Made by a program: the position numbers and the translations under genes. Shown here one piece after another: positions 17,425 through 26,793 of a DNA stretch of 64,000 bases (position 1 is its first letter; each line of letters starts with the position of its first letter). The DNA is taken from NCBI RefSeq assembly GCF_027857615.1, contig NZ_JAQIFT010000061.1:205556-269555 (forward strand), read 5' to 3'. The notes under the pieces are model-generated. The model made no database searches and was not told where the DNA came from. It worked only from the letters and a program-made list of their open reading frames with translations. The DNA comes from Holtiella tumoricola. Its GTDB lineage: Bacteria > Bacillota > Clostridia > Lachnospirales > Cellulosilyticaceae.

Positions 17425-18414
17425 TAGTACGTAACTCTCTTCTGAGAAGAGTTTTTTGATCTCTTCTATATCTTGTGTTTTTCCTAAACCAAGCATCAAT
17501 TTGATACGTGCTTTCGGTCCTCTCATTTCACCACCCATGATGGCACCTAAGTCTGAGAGTTCTTTACCGCCTCCTGCATAGCCATAGGATTCAAAGACAC
17601 GACCTGAACTACATCTTGATACAATAACAACTACTACACCTTTTGAAAGAGCATACTTCACACCTTCTAGCATTTTAAGAGGTAAGTTTCCTCTTCCCAT
17701 TGCTTCTACAATAATGCCTTTTGCACCTGCATCTACTGAGAGTCTAATAAATCTATCATCCATATCTAATACTGTTTTAATTAAGTCTACTCTACGTTCA
17801 ACAGTATTTGTATCTATATGTTGTCTAAATGCAATATCTCTATAAACAATCAAATCATTGGTATCAATAATTCCAAGTGGACCATATGGAGATTGGAATG
17901 TGTTAAGAGATAATGTATTGGTTTTTGTTACTTCTGAAGCAATATTAACTTCATTATTTAACACAACGAGTACACCTTTATCAATAGCTTTAGGTGAAAT
18001 TGCTGTACATACTGCGGCTGCTAAATTACTTGAACCATCATAGCCGAGTTCTGAACTATTACGCATTGCTCCAACTACAACAACAGGTTTATGATGTCTT
18101 ATTGTAAGGTCTAAGAAATACGCTGTTTCTTCTAATGTATCTGTTCCATGTGTTACAATAACACCTGTAATATCTTGTCTATCTAATGTTTGTTTAATAA
18201 GATTTTTAAGTTCTAGTAACTTATTAAAGGTCATATGTGGACCTGGAATCTCACAAAAATTTACTACTTCTATATCTGCTAATTTATCTATATTTGATAC
18301 CATAGATAAAATTTGTTCTCCTGACAACGTTGGAATAGCCGCTCCTATCGTGTCATCTACTGTCATTGAAATAGTCCCGCCTGTAAAGATAATACATACT
18401 TTTGGCTTATGCAT
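17422..18414 (-). CDS. L-asparaginase
   Basis: This 330-residue enzyme hydrolyses asparagine to aspartate and ammonia. Both active-site threonines are seen: TGGTISM near residue 11 and the second motif VTHGTDTLEETAYFL at about residue 88, with the Lys of KPVVVVGAMR further on. There is no signal peptide, so it is the cytoplasmic type. C-terminal sequence (GPKARIKLMLGLG) matches the family. GGGGTGACTAT precedes the ATG. It is a single-gene unit ending at the strong terminator shared with RNA candidate B. Confidence 0.92.
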   Translation of the reverse strand: MHKPKVCIIFTGGTISMTVDDTIGAAIPTLSGEQILSMVSNIDKLADIEVVNFCEIPGPHMTFNKLLELKNLIKQTLDRQDITGVIVTHGTDTLEETAYFLDLTIRHHKPVVVVGAMRNSSELGYDGSSNLAAAVCTAISPKAIDKGVLVVLNNEVNIASEVTKTNTLSLNTFQSPYGPLGIIDTNDLIVYRDIAFRQHIDTNTVERRVDLIKTVLDMDDRFIRLSVDAGAKGIIVEAMGRGNLPLKMLEGVKYALSKGVVVVIVSRCSSGRVFESYGYAGGGKELSDLGAIMGGEMRGPKARIKLMLGLGKTQDIEEIKKLFSEESYVL

Positions 18415-18556
18415 ATAGTCACCCCTTGTTGTTTTACTTCCTCCATCATATCTATATTTGTCCTTAATTTCAAGGATTTTATCACCTTGTTATGTTTCTA
18501 GCATAAACTATATAAGCTAAGGCTTTTGTTATGCTATTCACTAAGGAGGTGAATGT

Positions 18557-19459
18557 ATGTCACTTAAATTACCTTTAATTTTTATTCCTGGTTTATTTGG
18601 TTCTTTAGGATCAGAAGTTATACCCCATACTGGCAAATGGCATTTTGGACCTTCACGCTATACAGGTGTTCGCTTTATAAAAGAAATGGAGAAGCAAGGT
18701 TATATTCTTAATAAAAATTTCTTTATTATGTTTTATAACTGGCGCCAAAGCACTAAAGACGTTGCTGAACTAGCTCTCGCTCCTCTTATTTATAAAGTAC
18801 TTAAACTAAATGGTTGTACAAAAGTTAATTTACTTTGTCATGGTACGGGTGGGTTGATTGGCCGTTATTACATTCAATCTGACCTTTTTACTCCCAGTAT
18901 TAAACATTTGATTTTAGTTGGTACACCCAATGCTGGTTTTGTAGCGCCTTTTAATTACTTAAGTGGTGGTAACTTTCCTTATCCTTTTGCTGGTGAACCT
19001 GATTTTATTTCTCTCAATCTAACGCTTTTTCTTAAGATTATTAGTACGAGTGAATTTCCTGCTTTATCTGAATTTCTTCCGTCTAAAAGTTATGGAGATT
19101 ATTTAATATATTCTCGTGGACAAGACTTCTTCTCTATACCTTATCAATCTATGCAACTTCAAAATACTTTTCTCGATGATCTAAATACATCTAGCAATTT
19201 ACTTCAAGAACGTGTCTCTAAAGTTATACTTGTTGGAGGCCGTAGTTGTAACACTGTGGATACGCTTCAAGTTTTCCCCGCTTGTTCTCTTGATAAGTGG
19301 AGTGATGGAAAAGTTATAGATTGTACCTCGACACTTGAAGGCGATAGCTGTACACCTCTAAAAAGTGTACTTGCCTGTCCTGGGGAAGAGTATCTATTTA
19401 ATGTAGATTATGGTGAACTTCTACTCCAAGCAGCTAATTTACTACCTGCTTTAATCTAG
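18557..19459 (+). CDS. Lipase/LCAT-like alpha/beta hydrolase without nucleophile serine
   Basis: This 300-residue protein resembles LCAT or PGAP1-like alpha/beta hydrolases: an oxyanion-type IFIPGLFGS at residues 8-16, FYNWRQS at 59-65, and the elbow NLLCHGTGGLIGRYYI at 91-106. The usual elbow is G-H-S-x-G. Here it reads C-H-G-T-G, so Gly96 (codon 18842-18844) replaces the catalytic serine. The usual acid and His motif near the C-terminus (GDGTV-like) is also degenerate (SDGKVIDCTS). It may be a pseudoenzyme, or use another residue such as Thr97. The start has a strong AAGGAGGTGAATGT site, so it is probably expressed. Confidence 0.7.
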   Translation: MSLKLPLIFIPGLFGSLGSEVIPHTGKWHFGPSRYTGVRFIKEMEKQGYILNKNFFIMFYNWRQSTKDVAELALAPLIYKVLKLNGCTKVNLLCHGTGGLIGRYYIQSDLFTPSIKHLILVGTPNAGFVAPFNYLSGGNFPYPFAGEPDFISLNLTLFLKIISTSEFPALSEFLPSKSYGDYLIYSRGQDFFSIPYQSMQLQNTFLDDLNTSSNLLQERVSKVILVGGRSCNTVDTLQVFPACSLDKWSDGKVIDCTSTLEGDSCTPLKSVLACPGEEYLFNVDYGELLLQAANLLPALI

Positions 19460-19499
19460 CCTTTTATCTTCTTGTCTACCTTAAACTACTGATCTACTT

Positions 19500-22088
19500 T
19501 TACCTTAATGTGTTTTCCTGTTCGTCCCAAAAGCCCTCTACTTGTTCTGTAACATATCTTAGTTGGGTACACTTTCTATCTGAATACTCTGCCGGCATTA
19601 AGCTACTATATAACGGTGTATTGAAGCGGTCATCTATTAAAAGGATGACCCCTTTATCTTTTTCTGTACGGATTAATCGTCCTATTGCCTGAAGTACCTT
19701 ATTCATACCTGGATAAGTATAGGCATAGTGATAGCCTTCTTTTTCTTGATCTTCAAAATGATATTTAATAAGGTCCTTCTCTAATCCAATCTGAGGCAAA
19801 CCTACACTTACTATAACTACGCCAATAAGACGGTCTTCTGTCAAATCTATCCCCTCAGAAAAGATACCTCCTAATACGCAAAATCCTATTTTTGTCTTAG
19901 TTGGATTCTTTTCAAACTGAGCTAGAAAGGCTTCACGTGCCTCTTCATCCATATTGGTATCTTGCATAATCAGCTCAATTTTTGGACTATCCTCTTTATG
20001 CCATTGCTGTCCTTGTACTCTCTCTATTCCTTCTTGCTTAACCTCTCGTCTGCTTATCATATACGGGATCTCTTCTTCTACTAGCTGTATACTTGTTGTA
20101 CTGGAATTTTCTTGTCCTACTTGTTGCATACTGCTTTCAGATAGAACCTCTTGTTCTCCTTGTTCCATACTGCTTTTACATGAGACCTCTTGTCCTACGT
20201 CTAAATTTGTCTCTCCATAGTATTCCATATAGTATGCATATACATCTTTCATGTACTTATAAGATGGGAAGAACACCATATAATTCCCTACTTTAGCTTG
20301 GCTTACTTTTATAATGTACTCACAAATCTTCTTATAGCTACCCTCTCTATGCTGATATCTAGTAGAGACATCTGTTGCCATAAGTTTCAGGGACTTGGTC
20401 TGATCAAATGGTGAAGGAAGCGTAATAGCTCTCTCCCCTTCGCCACTTAACATGTACTTATAGTAATCAATAGGCATCAATGTGGCAGAAAAGAATATAA
20501 CACTTTTACAAGCACTTACCATATTTCCAATTAAATAAGATGGATCCATACAGAATAACTTAAAAATAATATCTCCATCCACTTGATCTGCATAAGTAAT
20601 ATATCTCTCATCAAAAAATTCATAGATTTTATTAAAGTTATAGGCTCTAAAATAAAGCTCTAATAAGTCTTGTGGTAACTTATGCATAGCACCTTTTTGA
20701 AGTTTCTTATCACACTCATTAATAAACTGTCTCACCATACGATTAAACCTTGTGGGTGCTTCTTTGCTAATCATACTTCCCGTTAAGTCAATGTAGTCTT
20801 TTCTTATGCTTAGTAAATACTCATTTAGCTTGCCTAGCTCCTTTGAAATAGTAGGGTATTGCTTACTGACAGATTTTTTAACACTCAAAAATTGCCTTTT
20901 AGACAAACTTTCTGAGTACATTTCTCTTGCACGATCAACTAAGTTATGGGCTTCATCTACCAATATTACAAAATCCCTTTGGTCTAGAAAACGTTTTAAA
21001 GCAACTGTTGGGTCAAAGATATAGTTATAATCACAAATAACCACATCGGCATAGATGGCAAGGTCAAGGGATAGCTCAAAAGGACACACATTATACTTTT
21101 TGGCATAGTCCTCTATTACATCTCTTGTAAATAGGTCTGTATGTGTAATCGCATCATAGACTGCTTCATCTACACGATCAAAGTGTCCTTCTGCATAGTG
21201 ACAAAAGTCTGGATGGCAGCTTCTTTCATCCAAAAAGCATATCTTATCCTTCGCTGTTAAAGTAATGGCTTTAACCCTAGTTCCCTTATCATAAATCATC
21301 TGAATGCTTTTTTCTGCAACAGTTCTCGTAATGGTCTTAGCTGTAAGATAAAAGATTTTACCCACATGCCCTTCACCCATTGCTTTAAGGGCAGGAAAAA
21401 GCGTAGATATGGTTTTTCCTATCCCTGTAGGTGCATTCACGTAGAGGTTAGACTCATTGGTAATACTCTTATACACATTAACGGCCAGCTCTCTTTGTCC
21501 TATGCGATAGCCTTCAAAAGGAAAGGTCAATGCCTTCAAATAGCTTGTCCTCTCCTTGCTCCAGTCCATATAAAAACGTATCCATATTGCATACTTTTCT
21601 ATTATTTCTTTAAAGAAACACTCTAACTCATCGAATTGATATACTTTAAGTAAATGCTTAGTTTCCTTTGTATCCAAATTATAATAGGTTAGTCTTACAT
21701 TCATATCTTTTAGATGGTTTTGTGCAGCATAAAAGTAGGCATAGCATTTCGCTTGTGCCCAGTGAAGTGGATTATAATCTTCATCTATAACCTCTAAGCT
21801 TGTCCTTGTAGATTTAATTTCATCAATGGTTACAGCAATCAAATCACGAATAATACCATCTGCTCTTCCTTCTACGACAAAGGTAATATCCTGTGCTACA
21901 TATTCATGAACAAGCTTAACTTCTTTCTCATAATTTGCGTCCATAGCATTTTGAATTTTCTTATGAGCCTTAGTCCCCTCTACTGCTCTGGCACGACTCA
22001 CAAAAGATGCAAAGATGCTCCCTGAACGCATTACAAATTCTACAAGTTCTCTAACCGATATGTTAACTAACCCATCTGTAATACGCAT
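19500..22088 (-). CDS. DinG/Rad3-family ATP-dependent helicase with N-terminal nuclease-like domain
   Basis: This 862-residue superfamily 2 helicase would unwind DNA in repair. The first 170 residues resemble a PD-(D/E)XK domain (VEGRADGIIRDL, then TIDEIKSTRTS). The Walker A motif is NAPTGIGKTIS (about residue 218), the DEAH box is VDEAHNL (about 375), and four cysteines between (CFLDERSC, FCHY and YNVCPFEL) match the Fe-S cluster of XPD/DinG. Motif VI is seen in QAIGRLIRTEKDKG near the C-terminus. Between helicase motifs, residues about 634-685 are made of 13-residue tandem repeats encoded by a 39-bp minisatellite. AAGGAACACACT precedes the ATG. Confidence 0.88.
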   Translation of the reverse strand: MRITDGLVNISVRELVEFVMRSGSIFASFVSRARAVEGTKAHKKIQNAMDANYEKEVKLVHEYVAQDITFVVEGRADGIIRDLIAVTIDEIKSTRTSLEVIDEDYNPLHWAQAKCYAYFYAAQNHLKDMNVRLTYYNLDTKETKHLLKVYQFDELECFFKEIIEKYAIWIRFYMDWSKERTSYLKALTFPFEGYRIGQRELAVNVYKSITNESNLYVNAPTGIGKTISTLFPALKAMGEGHVGKIFYLTAKTITRTVAEKSIQMIYDKGTRVKAITLTAKDKICFLDERSCHPDFCHYAEGHFDRVDEAVYDAITHTDLFTRDVIEDYAKKYNVCPFELSLDLAIYADVVICDYNYIFDPTVALKRFLDQRDFVILVDEAHNLVDRAREMYSESLSKRQFLSVKKSVSKQYPTISKELGKLNEYLLSIRKDYIDLTGSMISKEAPTRFNRMVRQFINECDKKLQKGAMHKLPQDLLELYFRAYNFNKIYEFFDERYITYADQVDGDIIFKLFCMDPSYLIGNMVSACKSVIFFSATLMPIDYYKYMLSGEGERAITLPSPFDQTKSLKLMATDVSTRYQHREGSYKKICEYIIKVSQAKVGNYMVFFPSYKYMKDVYAYYMEYYGETNLDVGQEVSCKSSMEQGEQEVLSESSMQQVGQENSSTTSIQLVEEEIPYMISRREVKQEGIERVQGQQWHKEDSPKIELIMQDTNMDEEAREAFLAQFEKNPTKTKIGFCVLGGIFSEGIDLTEDRLIGVVIVSVGLPQIGLEKDLIKYHFEDQEKEGYHYAYTYPGMNKVLQAIGRLIRTEKDKGVILLIDDRFNTPLYSSLMPAEYSDRKCTQLRYVTEQVEGFWDEQENTLR
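20034..20189 (-). repeat. 39-bp tandem repeat (four units) inside the helicase gene
   Basis: Four consecutive 39-bp units lie at 20151-20189, 20112-20150, 20073-20111 and 20034-20072. The first two are clearly alike (both contain AGCAGTATG-AACAAG) and encode EVSCKSSMEQGEQ and EVLSESSMQQVGQ; units three and four are more diverged (ENSSTTSIQLVEE and EIPYMISRREVKQ). The unit length is a multiple of three, so copy-number change would keep the frame. Confidence 0.75.
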
Positions 22089-22309
22089 AGTGTGTTCCTT
22101 TTCTTTTATCTTGATCTATCTTATTTTGTTTTTCTGTTCTTGTCTGTATTCTATTATACTGCTTTTATTAATTTCAAAATAGCCTTAGCCCTAATAACTT
22201 TATTCAATACTCAAAAACTAGGTTTTTAGTATAACTTATTTATTGAAACATCTAATCTTATAGTATAGACTTAGAAATAATAATTTCAAAGACACTGGTG
22301 GAAACGTAG

Positions 22310-23353
22310 ATGTTTTTAGAGGATGAAGAAAAGATTTTCATAAGATTAGCTGATGAAAAACTAACTACAGAGAAAGTTAAAAGCCTTATCGACTTTTGCT
22401 TTAAAGAAAGTGACGAAATTGTACTTTGTCAACTAAAGGTTGGTGACCGCTCACCAAAGGTATTAAATAACATTCAATTACTTAGGTATGAAGAAACAAA
22501 TCAAACCCACTGCACACAAGGTCCTCTTACTACTATTTTTCACATAAAAAATGATTATCAAATTAAGCATAAATTTGATACGCTAAAGGATATTTATGAG
22601 CAGCTCCACATTGATGAGGTAGGTACCGAAATCGTAGAAGACCCTGCTTTTTATAAACAGGGTGAATTACTTTGTTCTATTTGTTCTCATGAAAAAATAG
22701 GATGCTTATTTTTAACCAAAGATCAATACAACATCTTTTATCATTTACGTATTCCACATGATCTCTATAATGTTAAAGAACAGCCTAGCTTTGAAGATCT
22801 TCTCAAGGAATACGCTTATCAAGACAGAACAAAACTAAGTATGGTAAACCCCACGATACAGTCTATACCTGATAACATAGGGCAATTAACCTACTTAAAA
22901 AGCTTAGAAATTTTTAGTAATCAATTGGTATCTTTGAATGTGTCCTTAGAAAAACTAATACACTTAGAACTTTTAAGATTAACAAGAAATAAAGTTAAAA
23001 ATTTAGGTTTTAACATCGGTAAACTAAAAAATCTAAAAGTATTAGACTTAGGTGCCATGCCTCTTGAACACTTTCCTAACGAAATTACTAAACTTCCTCT
23101 ATTGCAAGAGCTGTATTTAGATGGCTTACAAACCAATAAAGTACCTGAATCACTTATGAATTTAAAGCATTTAAAAGTACTTGTACTCCCTGATCTAGAT
23201 CATACTCAGTATTCTCCAGCTTTTATAAAGTTTGTTGAGAAATTAAAGCCTAAAAAGAATACAATCTCATTAAAAGATATATTGGGTGAAGAAGCTTGGA
23301 ATAATCTAGTCGAATCTGGTAACTGCCTTATTCGAAACGATAATAACCTTTAA
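22310..23353 (+). CDS. Leucine-rich repeat protein, cytoplasmic
   Basis: This 347-residue protein has an N-terminal region of unknown type (residues 1-175, including LCSICSHEKIGCLF with paired cysteines) and about five LRR units from about 180 to 300, such as IPDNIGQLTYLKSLEI, VKNLGFNIGKLKNLKVLDLG and FPNEITKLPLLQELYLDG. There is no signal peptide or anchor, so it probably acts inside the cell as a protein-binding module. The ribosome binding site is weak (GGTGG) and the start is therefore less certain. It stands alone between a helicase and topoisomerase III. Function unknown. Confidence 0.7.
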   Translation: MFLEDEEKIFIRLADEKLTTEKVKSLIDFCFKESDEIVLCQLKVGDRSPKVLNNIQLLRYEETNQTHCTQGPLTTIFHIKNDYQIKHKFDTLKDIYEQLHIDEVGTEIVEDPAFYKQGELLCSICSHEKIGCLFLTKDQYNIFYHLRIPHDLYNVKEQPSFEDLLKEYAYQDRTKLSMVNPTIQSIPDNIGQLTYLKSLEIFSNQLVSLNVSLEKLIHLELLRLTRNKVKNLGFNIGKLKNLKVLDLGAMPLEHFPNEITKLPLLQELYLDGLQTNKVPESLMNLKHLKVLVLPDLDHTQYSPAFIKFVEKLKPKKNTISLKDILGEEAWNNLVESGNCLIRNDNNL

Positions 23354-23371
23354 AACAATCTATCAAATAGC

Positions 23372-23414
23372 ATATTAAAAAGAGAGCGATAAGTATGCAT
23401 CGCTCTCTTTTTAA
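23372..23414. terminator. Bidirectional terminator between LRR gene and topB
   Basis: ATTAAAAAGAGAGCGAT pairs with ATCGCTCTCTTTTTAAT, between convergent genes. Confidence 0.85.
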
Positions 23415-23420
23415 TGTGTT

Positions 23421-25595
23421 CTATTTCTTATTTAGATTTGCAAATAAATCCGCAAAAGCGAAGTTACCTTCATCTTCTTTTTGTTGTTGCTTAAGGTATT
23501 TTTGTACAGATTTCTTGTCACCTTTACCTTGTTTATCTTTAAAGCGATTATTAAAGGTACTTGCCTTTTCTCTAAAGGTACAAGTTGTACATACATAGAT
23601 TTGCCCATCTCCTTGACCGCGTAACTCAAGTTTTTTGTGACACTCTGGGCAATGTGCATTTGTAAACTTACTTACATTTTCTCTATAGCCACATGCTCTA
23701 TCTTGGCATACATAGAGTTTACCATGCTTACCTTTAACTTCAAGTAGACTCTTACCACAGTCAGGACAACGTTTGCCTACTATATTATCATGTTTAAACT
23801 TATCTGTACTCTCTTTTACTGTGTCAACTAATTCACCGCTATACTTGCGCATACGTGTAATAAAGTCTTTTGGATTTTGTTTGCCTTTACTAATAAGCTC
23901 TAGTTCTCTTTCCCATTTAGCTGTAAGAAGAGGTGTTTTGAGTTCTTCTGGTACAAGGTCTATAAGTTGCTTACCTTTTGAAGTTGGTACGATGCTATTA
24001 CCGCTTTTCTCAATGTAGAACATATTATAGAGTTTTTCTATAATGTCTGCACGTGTCGCAACAGTACCAATACCACCTGTTTCTCCAAGTGTTTTGGCTG
24101 CTTCTTTGCTTACCTTTACATACTTATGTGGGCTTTCCATTGCAGATAAAAGTGTCGCTTCACTAAAACGTGCTGGTGGCTTAGTTTGAAGTTTATTGCA
24201 TTCAACGTTCACTATTTTTAAGCTATCGCCTACTTTTACTTCTGGTAGACGTGTGTTATCACTTTCACCTTCTTTAGTTTCTTCTTCACCTTTTTCATAA
24301 ACAATTTTAAACCCTTGATTGATCATTACTTGGCCTTTTGTTACAAAGGTTTCTTCTCCTGATTTAGCCTCAATAGTGGTTTGTTTGTACTCACAAGGAG
24401 GAAGCATCACACTTAAGAAACGTTTAACAACAAGTTCATAAATTTTGCGTTCATCATTTGAAAGCTTTGAGAGCATAATGCTTTCTTCTGTTGGGATAAT
24501 CGCATGGTGGTCAGATACTTTGTTATTATCTACAAAGTGTTTGCCTGTCTTAATCCCATTTTTAAGTACAGCCTGTACAGCTGGGCGGAAGTTCCCTACA
24601 TTGACAGCCTGTAATCTGTCTTTAAGTGTAGGTACTATGTCCTGGGAAATATACTTTGAATCTGTACGAGGGTAAGTTAATACTTTGTAATTTTCATAAA
24701 GTCTTTGCATAATATTAAGGGTTTCTTTTGGACTCATACCATACAATCTATTTGCATCTCGTTGTAATTCTGTTAAATCGTATAAGCCAGGTGCATAGGC
24801 TTTTTTATCTTTTTCATCTACCTTCACAATCTGAAGTGACTTACCTTCAAGTTGATTTTTAAGCTTCTTTGCTTCTTCTTCATTCCAAATATTAGGCCCT
24901 TTAGTGCCTTGCCACATTAAGCTAAAGCTTGGTGTTTTCACTTTGATGTTAAAGTAATCTTCAGCTTTAAAGTTTTTGATCTCTTCTTCTCTTGTTACAA
25001 TCATAGCAAGTGCTGCTGACTGTACACGTCCTGCTGAAAGTTGGGCATTATATTTACAAGTCAACGCACGGGTCACATTAAGTCCCACTAACCAGTCACC
25101 TTCTGCACGACACACTGCAGCCTCATAAAGATTATGATAATCTTTGGCTGGTTTTAAGTTTTTAAATCCTTCTAAAATAGCTTTATCTGTAACAGATGAA
25201 ATCCAAAGACGCTTCATTGGCTTATTCACTTTTGCTTTTTCAATAATCCATCTTGCTACAAGTTCTCCTTCACGCCCAGCATCTGTTGCAATAATAATCT
25301 CATCGACATCTTTACGTTGCATTTGCTCTTTTACGCTATTAAACTGCTTACCTGCACCTTTAAGTACAACTAACTTCATTTGTTTTGGAAGCATCGGGAG
25401 GCTTTCCATACTCCAAGTTTTATATCTATCATCATAAGCCTCTGGGTCAGCAAGACCTACAAGATGCCCAAGTGCCCATGTCACAATATAATCATTACCT
25501 TCTATATATCCATTACCCTTTTTGCTACACTTTAAAACTCGTGCTATGTCACGTGCAACACTAGGCTTTTCTGCTAAAACAAGTTTTTTTGCCAT
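23421..25595 (-). CDS. topB: DNA topoisomerase III
   Basis: This 724-residue type IA topoisomerase relaxes or decatenates DNA. The Toprim domain opens MAKKLVLAEKPSVARDIARV and includes IIATDAGREGELVAR. The catalytic tyrosine is in VLTYPRTDSKYIS (about residue 310). The C-terminus has zinc-ribbon units (CPDCGKSLL, then CPECHKK and CTTC) and ends in a short Lys/Gln tail. I place the start at 25595, where AAGGAG lies ten bases upstream; an in-frame ATG 13 codons earlier lacks such a site. It ends at a terminator shared with the LRR gene. Confidence 0.93.
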   Translation of the reverse strand: MAKKLVLAEKPSVARDIARVLKCSKKGNGYIEGNDYIVTWALGHLVGLADPEAYDDRYKTWSMESLPMLPKQMKLVVLKGAGKQFNSVKEQMQRKDVDEIIIATDAGREGELVARWIIEKAKVNKPMKRLWISSVTDKAILEGFKNLKPAKDYHNLYEAAVCRAEGDWLVGLNVTRALTCKYNAQLSAGRVQSAALAMIVTREEEIKNFKAEDYFNIKVKTPSFSLMWQGTKGPNIWNEEEAKKLKNQLEGKSLQIVKVDEKDKKAYAPGLYDLTELQRDANRLYGMSPKETLNIMQRLYENYKVLTYPRTDSKYISQDIVPTLKDRLQAVNVGNFRPAVQAVLKNGIKTGKHFVDNNKVSDHHAIIPTEESIMLSKLSNDERKIYELVVKRFLSVMLPPCEYKQTTIEAKSGEETFVTKGQVMINQGFKIVYEKGEEETKEGESDNTRLPEVKVGDSLKIVNVECNKLQTKPPARFSEATLLSAMESPHKYVKVSKEAAKTLGETGGIGTVATRADIIEKLYNMFYIEKSGNSIVPTSKGKQLIDLVPEELKTPLLTAKWERELELISKGKQNPKDFITRMRKYSGELVDTVKESTDKFKHDNIVGKRCPDCGKSLLEVKGKHGKLYVCQDRACGYRENVSKFTNAHCPECHKKLELRGQGDGQIYVCTTCTFREKASTFNNRFKDKQGKGDKKSVQKYLKQQQKEDEGNFAFADLFANLNKK

Positions 25596-25655
25596 GTTTA
25601 ATGTACTCCTTTTCGTTGTATCTTGTTCTATCATAACATACCTTCTAAAAACAAT

Positions 25656-25683
25656 AAAAGGTTGCTTAGATAAGCAACCTTTA
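25656..25683 (-). terminator. Terminator overlapping the DUF421 stop codon
   Basis: AAAGGTTGCTTA and TAAGCAACCTTT are perfect complements; the 5' arm on the minus strand includes the stop codon of the gene. Confidence 0.75.
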
Positions 25684-26238
25684 TTCTCCTCTTCCCTTAA
25701 TAATTTCTTCTGCTGTTAAGTTTACTCTATTTTTAATATCTTCACTTAATACCTCATTGAGAATATAAACCATATCTTGTACACGTAATGGCTCAGCCCC
25801 TGGTGTTAAACGAAAACCAAATTCTCCATTAGATTCTAACGTACCCTCTTCTACATATTCTAACTTGGGTATACCTTCTTGACGTAGCCTTGAAAGTACC
25901 TCCTCTTTTGTTAATCGAAGCTTTTTAAGCTTTGCTTCATCAAACTTCCCATCTTGTATGATAATTATTTTATTGCCTACTGCCAGCTTTTTAAACCACT
26001 TCATATAGAATGAAGCCACTTCAAATATAATTAGTAAAAGAATATAAATAGTCGCTGTAGCTATAGTCTTTTTAATATCCTTATCTGCAAAAGGTTCTAC
26101 AATGATTGCACCTATTGAAATAATCATTACTGTCTGTGCAATGGTCATTTGAGCAATCGATCTACGTCCTGTAAGCCTAAGTAAAAAAACTGCTACCACA
26201 AATAAAATAATAGGTTTAAGTAAAAAAGGAATTTCCAT
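25681..26238 (-). CDS. YetF/DUF421 family membrane protein
   Basis: This 185-residue protein has two to three N-terminal membrane segments (LLKPIILFVVAVFLLRLTG, then MTIAQTVMIISIGAIIVEPF and ATATIYILLLIIFEVASFY) and a cytoplasmic C-terminal domain with the family motif GNKIIIIQDGKFDEAKLKK and LRQEGIPKLEYVEEGTLES. DUF421 proteins such as YetF and YrbG occur widely in spore formers; no reaction is established. AGGAGTGATAAGAG precedes the ATG. Divergent from the DUF1622 gene. Confidence 0.85.
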   Translation of the reverse strand: MEIPFLLKPIILFVVAVFLLRLTGRRSIAQMTIAQTVMIISIGAIIVEPFADKDIKKTIATATIYILLLIIFEVASFYMKWFKKLAVGNKIIIIQDGKFDEAKLKKLRLTKEEVLSRLRQEGIPKLEYVEEGTLESNGEFGFRLTPGAEPLRVQDMVYILNEVLSEDIKNRVNLTAEEIIKGRGE

Positions 26239-26389
26239 CTCTTATCACTCCTCACCTTTGTATTATGTGATCATTTTATTTATTCCATGTATGTTATTAC
26301 TATCTCCTAGTTATACTCTTTGCCTGTCTTACATATCCTATTTATAGACTAGCTTAATTTAATCTATTTTATTCTGAAGGAGTCCACCT

Positions 26390-26734
26390 ATGTTAGAATT
26401 TCTCATTACTCGTTATCTCCCTGCACTCATCCATGTGCTAGAAGCCATGGGAATTATAGTTCTCACTATTGGAGCAGCCAATGGTTTTTATCACTATATA
26501 GTTAGCCTATTTCATCATAATCCATCAACTTCTAGAAGTCACTTTGCTAGTTCTATGGCCATCTCCCTAGAATTTAAACTTGCTGCTGAGATTCTAAAAA
26601 CTGTTCTCGTACGTACTATTGATGAGATCATCATTCTAGGTGCAATTATTCTCCTACGTGCCCTCATGACACTCATTATCCATTGGGAAATCAGGCAAGA
26701 TTCACCTCATGAACGTACAGATCCTGAAAAATAA
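26390..26734 (+). CDS. DUF1622 family membrane protein
   Basis: This 114-residue protein has three membrane segments: about residues 10-32 (LIHVLEAMGIIVLTIGAANG), 55-75 and 78-100 (TIDEIIILGAIILLRALMTL). The pattern with FASSMAISLEFKLAAEILKT between them matches DUF1622. The family is uncharacterised. A strong GAAGGAG lies before the ATG. It is a single-gene unit ending at a bidirectional terminator. Confidence 0.8.
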   Translation: MLEFLITRYLPALIHVLEAMGIIVLTIGAANGFYHYIVSLFHHNPSTSRSHFASSMAISLEFKLAAEILKTVLVRTIDEIIILGAIILLRALMTLIIHWEIRQDSPHERTDPEK

Positions 26735-26786
26735 GGGAATTACTTTTAACCTCACCTTAGGTTGAAAGTAATTCCCTTTTATCTTT
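26733..26786. terminator. Bidirectional terminator (DUF1622 / GH38)
   Basis: AAGGGAATTACTTT-AACCT pairs with AGGTT-AAAGTAATTCCCTT, followed by T-rich tails on both strands. Confidence 0.85.
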
Positions 26787-26793
26787 TTCGTCT

